Below, in pieces: positions 11,147 to 21,479 of a DNA stretch of 64,000 nt. Origin of the DNA: Lolium rigidum (Eukaryota > Streptophyta > Magnoliopsida > Poales > Poaceae); contig NC_061513.1 of assembly GCF_022539505.1 (NCBI RefSeq), positions 181,814,017 through 181,878,016 of the forward strand. The letters run 5' to 3'. A program made the translations under genes and the position numbers. Within the stretch, counting starts at the first letter, position 1, and the number at the start of each line of letters is the position of its first letter. The notes under the pieces are model-generated. The model did not search any database. It was not told where the DNA came from and saw only the letters and a list, made by a program, of their open reading frames with translations.

Positions 11147-11872
11147 TGTCGTCGTGGTGAACAGACAGATGACATAGGATGGCTTAAGTTGGGGCCGAAT
11201 GTGCGCCAGAGGATTCGGGGGAGGGTTTTGGTTATATGGGGATGAATTCCGGATGGATTACCGGATGCTATCTAGATGAACTTGGCCTTGGCCAGAGGTA
11301 GAAGAAGAAGAACACAAGAACTAGCTCAACTTTGGATCTCTCTATTCCATGATCGAACGAGGTTACAGGTTTTCGTACATGAGGTTGGGCATCCCCGCGA
11401 TGGGGTGTGCCCCCTCTCCTTATATAGGGAAGAGGGTGGCTTACAGAGGAAGAAACCCTAGGAAACCCTAATGGCATCTTTGACTAGACAAACTACTTTA
11501 CAAAGCCTCTTTGGCTACCGGTGACGCCGGTATGTCTTTAATCGGGAGCGGTGACATCCTCCGGTACCTTTTACGTCATCATCTGCTTTTGCCTCAGAGC
11601 TTCGATTAAAGCTGAAGTGCTTCGCTCATCTTTGTCCTCTAGCTCTTGAGAGAATCTTTGACCAGCTTGCCGACGTGCTACACTGTAGCTTGTGCCGGTA
11701 CCTCCGGTATCTTCTTAGCCTATTCCGGTATTCCCCTCCTGGGATACCGGTATAGTTTCTCTTAGCCATGTGACTGTCTGTCACCCGAAAATAACTCTAA
11801 ACCGGTACGCTTACTGCCTAGACAAGGCAGGTTAGACATGCCTTTGGCATACCGGGGGTCATCCCCCGAACA
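11147..11872 (-). repeat. 3' LTR of a minus-strand Gypsy-type element
   Basis: Read on the minus strand, a purine-rich tract (agcttcggggacaaa) is followed at 11872 by TGTTCGGGGGATGACC, a typical LTR start after a polypurine tract. The LTR runs down to about 11147, where it ends ...cgacgaca. The sequence has many accggta words. A TATA box lies inside it on the minus strand. The left boundary is inferred from the CA end only, and no TSD can be confirmed because the other end of the element is lost. Confidence 0.55.
11419..11426 (-). promoter_or_regulatory. TATA box of minus-strand LTR
   Basis: TATATAAG on the minus strand, about 450 bp into the LTR, is followed by a purine-rich segment (gagagggggc). 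It is a plausible core promoter of the element. Confidence 0.45.
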
Positions 11873-12430
11873 TTTGTCCCCGAAGCTGGTATAGTCCGGC
11901 GGATCCTATCCGACGGACCATGCCAGGTTTTATTCTTTTACGTACCGGTTTAAACCTTCCGGCAACCCATCCAAACTTTCCGGCGTCTCTACCGAACTTT
12001 CCTTTTCATACCGGTCTTTTTCGGTATCTTTGTCATTAAACTCTCCTCGGCGAAGTCGAGAATTTCTCGGGTACAGTGCGTGTCAGGGACATGCGCACTG
12101 TTTCTGACGCGCCTGTGCCAGGGGTCACTTCCCTTCGGCTTCTGCGCTTGCATTAAATGCACCGCACTGGATCCCTGCTGCCGTTCCGGATCCGTGTGGC
12201 CTCCAGCTTTTTGCGCGTGTATCTCCGTGCCACGTGGGAGCCCACGAGGTGAAGCGCCGCGGCCCAGCGGTTTCTGGCCCACGAACCCCTCTTCTATATA
12301 AAGGGGGCGGCGGTTCCTCATCTTCTTCACCCGCACTCGCCAAGTCTCAAAACGCTCCATTGCTCTCTGCGCTCCCTTCGCCGCCGTCCGCCGTCGAAGT
12401 TCCATTCACCGGCGAACCTCTCCAAAAAGC
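11873..12430 (-). mobile_element. 3' UTR of the same Gypsy element, truncated at the satellite junction
   Basis: This segment is upstream of the 3' LTR in element orientation. It is GC-rich near 12240-12430. It ends abruptly at about 12425-12435, where satellite sequence begins. No pol coding is left. The organisation resembles the 3' region of Tat elements, which may hold an antisense gene with its own promoter (see 12295). Confidence 0.5.
12295..12302 (+). promoter_or_regulatory. antisense TATA box in Gypsy 3' UTR
   Basis: TATATAAA on the plus strand is followed by agggggcggcgg and a pyrimidine-rich leader with cctcatcttcttcacc. This looks like a plant core promoter firing away from the 3' LTR. 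Any ORF it served is lost at the satellite junction about 130 bp downstream. Confidence 0.45.
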
Positions 12431-13815
12431 ACTGCAATTTATCAACTTAATTGAATGCTTACTATATAACATAAGAAGACCTTGTTTTTTTTGTTTTTTT
12501 TTTGAATTTTTATACCCATTTGAATCTTGGTCAAATAATAGGTTTCACCAAGATTTGAATAAGTTTAAAACATGAATATGAAAAAGTAAGCATGCATGTA
12601 TGCTTCTTAATTAATCACTTCAAAATGAAGCTCTTGGGAGGGTTTTTGAAATTTCCATGTTTGAAACCAAAAACCACATATCTTCATGCTTGACTTCATG
12701 AGACAGAGTTTAGGGTTAGGGGGTAGATACATGATTTCTCTGGTTTGAATATATCTAGACCTTGTTTATCAACTTAATTGAATGCTTACTATATGACATA
12801 AGAAGACTATGTGCCTTGATTTTCCATTTTTTGTTTTTTTAAATTATGCCCATTTGAATCTTGGTCAAATCCTAGGTTTGACCATCATTTAAACAAGTTG
12901 AAAACATGAATATGAAAAAGTAAGCATGTATCCCTCGTAGTCACTCCAAAATGAAGCTCTTGAGAGGGTTTTTGAAATTTCCATGTTTGAAACCAAAAAA
13001 CCACGTACTTCTCTTAATGCTTGACTTCATAAGACAGAGTTTGGAGTTAGGGGTAGCTTGATACATGATTTTTCTGGTTTGAATATGTATAGACCTTGTT
13101 TATCAACTTAATTGAATGCTTACTATATGACATAAGAAGACTATGTGCATTGGTTTTCATTTTATTGTTTATTTTGAATTTTTATGCCCATTTGAATCTT
13201 GGTCAAATCCTAGGTTTGACCATGATTAAAACAAGTTTAAAACAAGAATATGAAAAATTAAGCATATATCCTTCTTAGTCACTCCAAAATGAAGCTCTTG
13301 GGAGGGTTTTTGAATTTTCCATGTTTGAAACCAAAAACCACTTCTCTTCATGCATGCTTGACTTCATAAGACAAAGTTTAGGGTTAGGGGTAGCTAGATA
13401 CATGATTTTTCTGGTTTGAATATGTCTAGACCTTGTTTATCAACTTAATTGAATGCTTACTATATGACATAAGAAGACTATGTGCATTGGTTTTTCATTT
13501 TATTGTTTTTTTTGAATTTTTATGCCCATTTGAATCTTGGTGAAATCCTAGGTTTGACCATGATTTAAACAAGTTTAAAACATGAATATGAAAAATTAAG
13601 CATCTATCCTTCTTAGTCACTCCAAAATGTAGCTCTTGGGAGGGTTTTTGAAATTTCCATGCTTGAAACCAAAAACCACTTCTCTTCATGCATGCTTGAC
13701 TTCATAAGACAGAGTTTAGGGTTAGGGGGTAGATACATGATTTTCCTGCTAGTTTGAATATGTCTAGACCTTATTTATCAACTTGAATGCTTACTATATG
13801 ACATACGAAGACTAT
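12431..13815 (+). repeat. satellite-like array, about 335-bp units, block 1 (units A-D)
   Basis: The phrase ccttgtttatcaactt recurs at about 12760, 13094, 13431 and 13769, giving periods of 334-338 bp. Each unit also has cactccaaaatgaagctctt, gggtttttgaaatttcc, gacttcataagacagag and tagggttaggg in fixed order. Units differ by about 5-10% by eye, so they can be told apart. The family is not one I recognise; it is AT-rich and non-coding. The short ORFs inside it are incidental. Confidence 0.9.
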
Positions 13816-14812
13816 TTGCTAACGGAGGGAGTAAGCACTCTAGCTATGAAAAGTACCAAACGATGCATACCAAAATGATTTTTTTAGAGCAATACTAGTT
13901 CGGATTATATAATTTTATATTAGCAGGCCAAAATCGAACCCCGTAGTTGGATTTTCTGAAATTGATCCGTAGTACTGGGCAAAACCCTAGTTTAGCTTAT
14001 TTAATAATAGATTCGTAGGTCAATTTTTTTACGTTATTATTATTATTACTAGGCAGCACATGTGTTTGCCCGTCCAGTGAAATTCTTTCATTTCATTTTT
14101 CTTTTCCGCAAGGTCGGGAGTCGGAGGAAGAGGGATCACACGGGAGGAGACGAAGGGAGAGCAGTCACGGGGCCCCACTTATTTATGGTGTCTACCCTTT
14201 TTCGGGTGATGTTGACTGTTGTGCAGGGTTGTCAGTGCGCAGGGGGTGCGAGCGAGCGAGCGAGGCCGAGAATGAGGTTTTTTTTTGTTGTTGTTAGAGG
14301 GACAACCGAACGATCCTGAAGGACCCAGATTTCCAATACGCATCAGAGCGTAGTTTACAGCAGGACACAAAATAAACAGGAAATTACGTCTAAATCCCTA
14401 AGATTTACATGGTAGACCCCAGGCTGAAAGCAACAAATGCGATCGGGCCCTTAACAACCATCGTCAGGATTGATCCTCGTCGCAGCCGGGGACGAACCAA
14501 TTGGCGCGACCAAATCGCCATGGCTACAGAGCCTGCACACCATGGCCTACGAGCTGAGCTAGAAACACCCTTCCAAAACCGGCAGCCAACGGAGGTGGGT
14601 AATTGGAGAGATGGAGAGAGATAGAGAGAGAGAGAGAGTCTTGATGCCTCTCTCTTGACAAAGAAGATGGCTGGGAGTTTGCCTACCTAGAGTACATGAC
14701 TTGTGCTCATTGAAGTGTGGGACCTCACGCATGGGAACCACACGTAAGTGACAGACTTGTTGCTCTAATAACTCGGGTGATTATTATACTGTATTAGTAC
14801 ATAGTTTCCTAT
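13816..14812. other. insertion interrupting the satellite array
   Basis: Array sequence stops inside a unit at about 13815 and resumes at about 14813 in a later part of a unit, so about 115 bp of a unit is missing as well. The insert begins with aacggagggagta, the inner-end form of a Stowaway MITE terminus. It contains a (GA)n run near 14607-14638. No coding frame or complete TIR pair was found, so its identity is unknown. Confidence 0.6.
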
Positions 14813-16520
14813 GGATCCTTCTTAGTCACTCCAAAATGAAGCTCTTGAGAGGGTTTTTGAAATTTCCATGTTTGAAACCAAAAACCACTTCTCTTCATAC
14901 TTGACTTCATAAGACAGAGTTTAGGGTTATGGGGTAGATACATGATTTTTCTGATTTGAGTATGTCTAGACCTTGTTTATCAACTTGAATGCTTACTATA
15001 TGACGAACGAAGACTATGTGCTTTGGTTTTCATTTTTTGATTTTTTGAATTTTTATACCCATTTGAATCTTGGTCAAATCATAGGTTTGACCAAGATTTA
15101 AACAAGTTAAAAACATGAGTATGAAAAACTAAGCCTCTATCCATTTTAGTCGCACCAAAATGAAGCTCTTGGAAGGGTTTTTGAAATTTCCATGCATGTT
15201 TGAAACCAAAAACCACTTCTCTTCATGCTTGACTTCATAAGACAGAGTTTAGGGTTAGGGGTAGATACATGATTTTTCTGGTTTGAATATGTCTAGACCT
15301 TGTTTATCAACTTGAATGCAGCTCACTATATGATATACGAAGACTATATATTGAATTCTTCTATATAACATAAGAAGACCTTGTTTATCAACTTGAGTGT
15401 AGACCTTGTTTATAAACTTAATTAATTGAATGCTGCTTACTATATAACATAAGAAGACCTTGTTTTTTTTATTTTTTTTCTGAATTTTTATACCCATTTG
15501 AATCTTGGTCAAATCCTAGGTTTCACAAAGATTTGAATAAGTTTAAAACATGAATATGAAAAAGTAAGCATGCATGTATGCTTCTTAATTAATCACTTCA
15601 AAATGAAGCTCTTGGGAGGGTTTTTGAAATTTCCATGTTTGAAACCAAAAACCACATATCTTCAGGCTTGACTTCATGAGACAGAGTTTAGGGTTAGGGG
15701 GTAGATACATGATTTCTCAGGTTTTAATATATCTAGACCTTGTTTATCAACTTAATTGAATGCTTACTATATGACATAAGAAGACTATGTGCCTTGATTT
15801 TCCATTTTTGTTTTTTTGAAATTATGCCCATTTGAATCTTGGTCAAATCCTAGGTTTGACCATGATTAAAACAAGTTTAAAACATGAATATGAAAAATTA
15901 AGCATGTATCCTTCGTAGTCACTCCAAAATAAAGCTCTTGAGAGGGTTTTTGAAATTTCCATGTTTGAAACCAAAAAACCACGTACTTCTCTTCAAGCTT
16001 GACTTCATAAGACAGAGTTTGGGGGTTAGGAGTAGATTGATACATGATTTTACTGGTTTGAATATGTCTAGACCTTGTTATCAACTTAATTGAATGCTTA
16101 CTATATGACATAAGAAGACTATGTGCATTGGTTTTTCATTTTATTGTTTTTTTTGAATTTTTATGCCCATTTGAATCTTGGTCAAATCCAAGTTTTGACC
16201 ATGATTAAAACAAGTTTAAAACATGAATATGAAAATTTAAGCATATATCCTTCTTAGTCACTCCAAAATGAAGCTCTTGGGAGGGTTTTTGAATTTTCCA
16301 TGTTTGAAACCAAAAACCACTTCTCTTCATGCATGCTTGACTTCATAAGACAGAGTTTAGGGTTAGGGGTAGCTAGATACATGATTTTTCTGGTTTGAAT
16401 ATGTCTAGACCTTGTTTATCAACTTAATTGAATGCTTACTATGCTTAATTGACCATCATTATTTATTTATTTTTTTTGAATTTTTATGCCCATTTGAATC
16501 TTGGTCAAATCCTAGCAGGT
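14813..16520 (+). repeat. satellite-like array, block 2, repeats units A-C of block 1
   Basis: The same repeat markers recur at about 14971, 15298, 15738, 16073 and 16410. Unit-specific variants of block 1 return in the same order at a constant offset of about 2979 bp. Examples are the extra catgcatgtatgcttc (12593 and 15572) and the gtgccttgattttcc variant (12810 and 15789). Between 15345 and 15440 the junction holds short scrambled pieces of the unit. The array ends near 16520 against a Stowaway-like tail. Confidence 0.9.
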
Positions 16521-16605
16521 TTGACCAATAGATTGTTCTAAATTTTCGTCAACTTTTACTTGGTTTGACTCTTAAAAAAAGACTTAAGCTTTGTAATGGA
16601 GGTAG
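16517..16605 (-). mobile_element. Stowaway MITE remnant
   Basis: A tttgactcttaaaaaaagac segment runs to an aatggaggtagta end (TA at the edge), the 3' half of a Stowaway. The opposite TIR is absent, so it was truncated by or inserted in the satellite edge. Confidence 0.45.
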
Positions 16606-17985
16606 TACTAGTCGTGAAGAAACTATATACCTCGTGATGAGAAAGAAATATTTTTTACTACCACTCTTTTGTGGACAAATTTTGAAGTGCATTGCAAAAC
16701 GAGAAGTACACTCTTTTATGGACAAATTTTAACTCTACACCCATTATTTCAGGATGGAGGGAGTATAGCCCAACTTATTTTTTTCTTCTGGGCACTACAC
16801 TGCTTTTTCCCTGTGCAATGCTTGGTTCTACCCTTTTTCTCATTGTAATGGTCACTTTAAGTCAATTTTTCCCACACACATTTATTTTGTACTTTTCTAC
16901 AGTGTTGACCGTGCTACTACTATTTGTTTTAGTGCGCCAAAAACAAAATTTTATTTTCTAAGTGCCAAATTAATCTAGGCGTTGGTTGTGAACCGGTGAA
17001 CAAAAATGATAGCCCAAAAGAGGAACACACCAAGGTACAAAAACTAGCATATATGCATGTTTCTATGTACATATATATGACCCTGGGTTTGTAGATAAAA
17101 AACATTCATATATGCCGCTTACTATTAATATACATAAGTTTATGCTGATTCTCTTGGTTTAGGTATATATATGGTTAGGCATCACTACTAATTCAGAAAT
17201 AAACAAAAAATGTAACCCTTCAAGTGAAGTCATTTTAAGTGACCTAACAACTAAAATTCAAACATGCATGACCTGTATTTGGAGGTTTTCCCCAAAATTC
17301 CTTACGAGAACGAGCTACTTCATGCCACAAGATGCATGTATTTCGACTTGAATGAGGTAGCATGACCTGTATTTGGCTTTAAGCATAAATAGTTTTCCTA
17401 TAATTGAGGTCATGCATGTTTGAGACACAATAGTGTTCCTTATATTGAAAAAAATTAGACGAATTGGATTTTCCATTTTCTTCTAACTAAGACCCATTTT
17501 ATATTTTCTTAGTGTCGGTAATGATTTATATGTGAAGCGCGTACAAAAAAATAAAGGCAAAACCAAAGTGCAACACAATATGGTTCAAAAACTGTGTACC
17601 ACTTACTCCACACAAATCATTTATTACATGTTTGTGAAAATATTCTTAGGTTGTACCAAAAAGTTATATATGGAAGTTATCACCGATTTCATTAGATCAG
17701 GTGTAACTAACTAGAAAACTAAAAATGAAACCTTCACAAGTTTTTATCGTCTTACGCGACCTACCATCTGTGAAAAACAACAAATATATACCGTTTAAGA
17801 TTACAGAAGTGCATGCATTTTTTGTGTGTGTAGAAGGTGTTTTATTAGGTACTACCTCCATTCGAGATTATAAGAGACCATTACGTGACCATATATAGGC
17901 TGCTAGTTTCAAATTCGTAATTAATAACAGCTAATTATTTTTCGGCCGGATTAGTGCAGTGCTTAGTAATTAATAGCGGCTAACT
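16606..17985. other. AT-rich intergenic DNA with MITE scraps
   Basis: No gene is supported. Another Stowaway-type end (ggatggagggagta) lies near 16753-16766, and a Stowaway-type start (ctacctccattcg) near 17859. Neither has a visible partner. The repeated ctcttttrtggacaaatttt near 16665 and 16711 is a short local duplication. Confidence 0.4.
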
Positions 17986-17989
17986 AATA

Positions 17990-18170
17990 GTTGTTCCACC
18001 ACATTCCACCGATTCGCTGGAATGGGTGCATTCCGCATATGGGGCGAATATTCCCTTTCGAGGAACCACTCAGTTCCGTTTCATTCCACACTACACAAGA
18101 ATTGGCTCTAGGTGCGGAACGGTTCCATTCCATTCCACTCGGTTCTAGAACCGAACACACCCAAACTGAG
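17990..18170. mobile_element. possible small TIR element (GGAAT-rich ends)
   Basis: The two ends are rich in inverted GGAAT/ATTCC words (gttccaccacattccacc against ggttccattccattcc). The segment sits between AT-rich flanks. The inverted match is imperfect and no clear TSD was found, so the call is tentative. Confidence 0.3.
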
Positions 18171-18411
18171 GGACACAAAAATAGAAAACCCCAAAAAAAA
18201 TCGGAGCAAGGATTCGCGAGCAAGGGTCGCAGATAGAGTGAGCACCTGACGGAAGAGTTGAGCGCAGAGGAGTACTGTCTGGCAGAGATTTATATTTTGG
18301 GACAGAGGCTATCGGTCCTCCCTGCACACTTCCCTGAGCAAGCATAGCAATTGCAGAGGTACCGACGAAAGCCAATGGGACCACAATTGACATACAAAGT
18401 AGGTGATACAT
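18145..18411 (-). CDS. hypothetical ORF with hydrophobic N-terminus
   Basis: The 88-residue frame starts MYHLLCMSIVVPLAFVGTSA, which resembles a signal peptide or membrane anchor. It has a (CT)n-rich stretch about 20 bp upstream, as in plant 5' UTRs. Beyond residue 50 it becomes Cys/Phe-rich and unconvincing, and it overlaps the GGAAT-rich element. It could be a first exon with a donor near 18246 (tcag|gtgctc on the minus strand) or simply a chance frame. I do not recognise the protein. Confidence 0.2.
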   Translation of the reverse strand: MYHLLCMSIVVPLAFVGTSAIAMLAQGSVQGGPIASVPKYKSLPDSTPLRSTLPSGAHSICDPCSRILAPIFFGVFYFCVPQFGCVRF

Positions 18412-19686
18412 GTCTCCCTCTTCGCCCTAGAATTTCTCTCTCTCTCTCTCTCTCTCACTCACTCACACACACAAGGCCCTCGAAGGACCTGGAGTAGGCA
18501 TTAGAACAACGGCGGGTCTACATTTACAGAAAGAGCTCGCAAAGAAATTAAAATGCACAATCGTCCATTTGTTTTCCACATAACACCCAAATAGCTATTG
18601 CAAAACACGACACGGCAGAGTCCAATTTCTCCCAAGTAGCTATCTACTAGGCATTTCGGCATTCCTGAGATTATGCGGCATATGTTTTGAGCATGTGCCC
18701 CAAAGGAGATATACCAAAATCTATTCAAATTAGAATACAAATAAGAAAAAACACATACATACAAATATAACTTCCTCATGTCCATATCACATTAATAGCG
18801 ATCCTATAGGTGGAATAAAAATCTGTGTCAATTTTTCAGATGAATCCATCCATTCATATTCATACAAAAGATGGCTAGGGTGTGGGATTTCTAGTAAGTT
18901 TTGGTCACGGTAACTATATTTATTGTCCCAAATTTAGGATGAACATCTACAATATATATAGTTCCAAATGCAAGTAAAATAGGCCAGACATAAATCATCA
19001 AGAATTAAACCAGATTTATCCATAGTTCGAGATGATTTGTCATATCGTATAATTATTCACCATCCAATATATAATTTCTACTAATTAAGTTGGAAAATTG
19101 AAGTGGGAAAACATTACATTATTATTTATAGTAGCCTCTTAAAAACTAGCATTTTGTAGTCAAACATATATATGGTCACTATCTACATTGTTAGAAATTA
19201 AACCAAATCCAAGTCATACATACATGCTGATATATATAGCTTTATTTTATGAAACCATGCATAATCCAACTCTTAATATTTCCAAAAACATATTCATATA
19301 GCTTGGGCCGTTTTTAAGTTAATGTGTACATTCATGCATATGGTGCATGCCATTCTAGGTAGATACCAACAGGTTAATAAGTCCGCACATTAGTGTCCCT
19401 GTTTTGTGGGCCAACATTTAATATATGCCCAAACTAGCTAATTGTTCCAATGTGAGTAATAAATCAGCCATGCATAACTCGATGAAAAAGAAAATCCAAA
19501 TACAACTACAAGTTAAAAAATGGTCACACTACATAGTTTCTCATCGTGTGTCTACTTTATATAATGTGAATTGCACCTTGTTCACTTCGTAGGTTTTGTG
19601 CGTTTCACAAAAAAACTCACATTAATTAAGACATCTTTTCAACTAATTTATGTCGTAGGAGTGCTTTAATTAATTATGTGAGTTCT
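18412..19686. other. AT-rich intergenic DNA, no gene seen
   Basis: A (CT)n run followed by an (AC)n-like run at about 18435-18472 is the only simple repeat. The rest holds no convincing coding frame. It may be the body of the Helitron-like element whose 3' end is at 19714. Confidence 0.4.
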
Positions 19687-19714
19687 CATGTGCAATGCAC
19701 ATGTAACTTACTAG
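19687..19714 (+). mobile_element. Helitron-like 3' terminus
   Basis: A perfect 7-bp stem (catgtgc / gcacatg, loop aat, 19687-19703) is followed seven bases later by CTAG at 19711-19714 and then a T. Helitrons end with a short hairpin just upstream of CTRR and insert between A and T, and this fits. A matching TC 5' end was not identified upstream, so the element's length is unknown. Confidence 0.45.
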
Positions 19715-19732
19715 TATATATATATATATATA
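19715..19732. repeat. (TA)n microsatellite
   Basis: A short TA run lies directly after the Helitron-like terminus. Confidence 0.9.
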
Positions 19733-19879
19733 GTCCGAACACAAGATTATATTTAAAGAACAATAATAATATCAGTTATATTCCAAAAATGGGAATATTT
19801 TAAGCATATATAGAAGCTTGTACAATGATGGTGAAGTGTGTTTTCAGGACTATGCATAGCTAGTGTTCATGGTGCAAAA

Positions 19880-20094
19880 GGCTAAGAGCATCCAATATGT
19901 TGTCTCCACAAGACCTATATACGTACCATAATGGAAAAAATAGTCGATAGGGTTGTCTATTAACTAGTTCAGGTTATCCACAAGAACATTTCTTATGCAT
20001 GGGTGACTTATAAGCAGCTTGTGGGCTGTCCAGAAACAATAGAAAATAATTTACCTCCCCTTCCCCTCTCATACATGAGTACACCAATAGCGCA
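19880..20094 (+). repeat. dispersed MITE-like repeat, copy 1
   Basis: Sequence from ctaagagcatcc to gagtacaccaatag matches 28850-29075 over its whole length with scattered changes. Shared phrases include agtcgatag, gttgtctat, gggtgactta and cagcttgtg. It ends at the (CA)n microsatellite. It resembles grass MITEs of the type that begin with gagcatccac, but no TIRs could be paired. Confidence 0.6.
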
Positions 20095-20114
20095 CACACA
20101 CACACAAACACACA

Positions 20115-20206
<92 letters not shown>
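20095..20206. repeat. (CA)n microsatellite
   Basis: About 110 bp of CA repeats with a few interruptions near the left end. Cys/Val and Thr/His frames across it are artefacts of the repeat. Confidence 0.98.
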
Positions 20207-20208
<2 letters not shown>

Positions 20209-20213
20209 ACCAC

Positions 20214-20428
20214 CACCATGGTGCCTAGGCACAATACATCATGGTCGTACAATTACATCACGGGTTTGAGATTGCATCATAGGTGTATAAAGGAGAGAAA
20301 ATCACTTTCCAAATATCAGCAGGAGTGAGAATGCACTTTCCATTTATCAGAAATAGAGACAAATCACTTCGTAGTTTCCTGTGCTGGTTTCCTTTTATGA
20401 TTCGTGGTGCCTAGAGGCACCATGGTGC
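20214..20428. mobile_element. small TIR element between (CA)n and (TA)n
   Basis: Left end caccatggtgcctaggcac and right end gtgcctagaggcaccatggtg are inverted repeats of about 20 bp, 215 bp apart. The body is non-coding. It is bounded by the (CA)n run on the left and the (TA)n run on the right, which suggests insertion into or next to a microsatellite. Confidence 0.55.

Positions 20429-20432
<4 letters not shown>

Positions 20433-20482
<50 letters not shown>
20433..20482. repeat. (TA)n microsatellite
   Basis: About 50 bp of TA repeat lies at the left edge of the 5.6-kb TIR element. Confidence 0.97.
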
Positions 20483-20484
<2 letters not shown>

Positions 20485-20619
20485 AGCACTATTCTGCAAC
20501 CGGTTGCAGAATAATATTCTGAGCACCGACTTGTACTTTCCTGGACACAAGGTTGAACTTCCTGGATAAGAGGGTTGACCTTTTTGTCGGAACTTACTTG
20601 AACTTCCCATTTTCTTAAG

Positions 20620-21330
20620 AGCTACTGATTACACTATGACTTTTTCAACCATTTGGAGGAAGTGTGCAAATGATATACCGTTGGATAGATAATGAAAAAC
20701 CGCAACTTTTTCATGTTCACAACTTTCACAGATTCAGCACGGTTTAAATTTAATTTTGAAAATACGAAAATGCTTCTATATGGCCAGAAAACGAACTTAT
20801 AGCTTGATTTTTGACTCGCTTATCGGAAATGTACAAATGATATACCGTTGGATAGATAATGAAATTGCGCAACTTTTTCATGTTTTACGTTTTTTCAAAA
20901 TCCTCACAGTTTTTGAACAATTTTGAAAATACCGAAATTCGGACGTACTTAAAAACGAGCGGACGGTAATTTGGATGATTTGTTTCAACCGTTTGTCGGA
21001 ATGATGCAAATAATATGGCGTTGGAAAGCTATGAACTAGGCGCAACTTTCTTATTCCAATTGTTTTCTCTGATTCCTTACAGTTTAAAAGAAAAACTTGA
21101 ATTACTGTCCGCCCGTTTTATGTGATGGGCACCGAATGATTTTGCCCGCGATTTCCATCCGGTATATTGAAACAATGCGAATGATATACGGTTGGAAAGG
21201 TGTCGAAAGGCCGCATCTTTTTCGTATCTACCATTTTTGCCAAATCGAAACGGTTTAAAAGTAATTTTAGAAGTTTTGAAATCATGTTTCCGGTATACTT
21301 TGCGAGATAATGACTCGAATTCGATGGATT
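20620..21330 (+). repeat. four diverged tandem units of about 170 bp
   Basis: The phrase gatatac(c)gttgga recurs at about 20672, 20839, 21013 and 21183. Each time it is followed by a variant of gcaactttttcatgtt, then a cagtttaaa-like run and an aattttgaaaat-like run. The period is about 168-174 bp and the units are strongly diverged. They form the left subterminal part of the 5.6-kb TIR element. Confidence 0.75.
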
Positions 21331-21479
21331 AGATCCATTTATTTGTTGTGAAATGTTGTAGGTAATGAAATTAGACTCATACTCTATCATATAAAGCTTT
21401 GGGTGGCAATGGTTGAGTTGGTTAGTGAACAAAACAATGAGATTTTCACAATAGATTTCCGCCTCGCAAAAAACAGAGC

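Noticed and set aside
13860..14100. Possible inverse Helitron end (actagg... at about 14048)
   Set aside because: The hairpin is weak and the spacing irregular compared with the one at 19687.
20003..20269. His/Thr or Cys/Val repeat proteins
   Set aside because: Direct translation of the (CA)n microsatellite.
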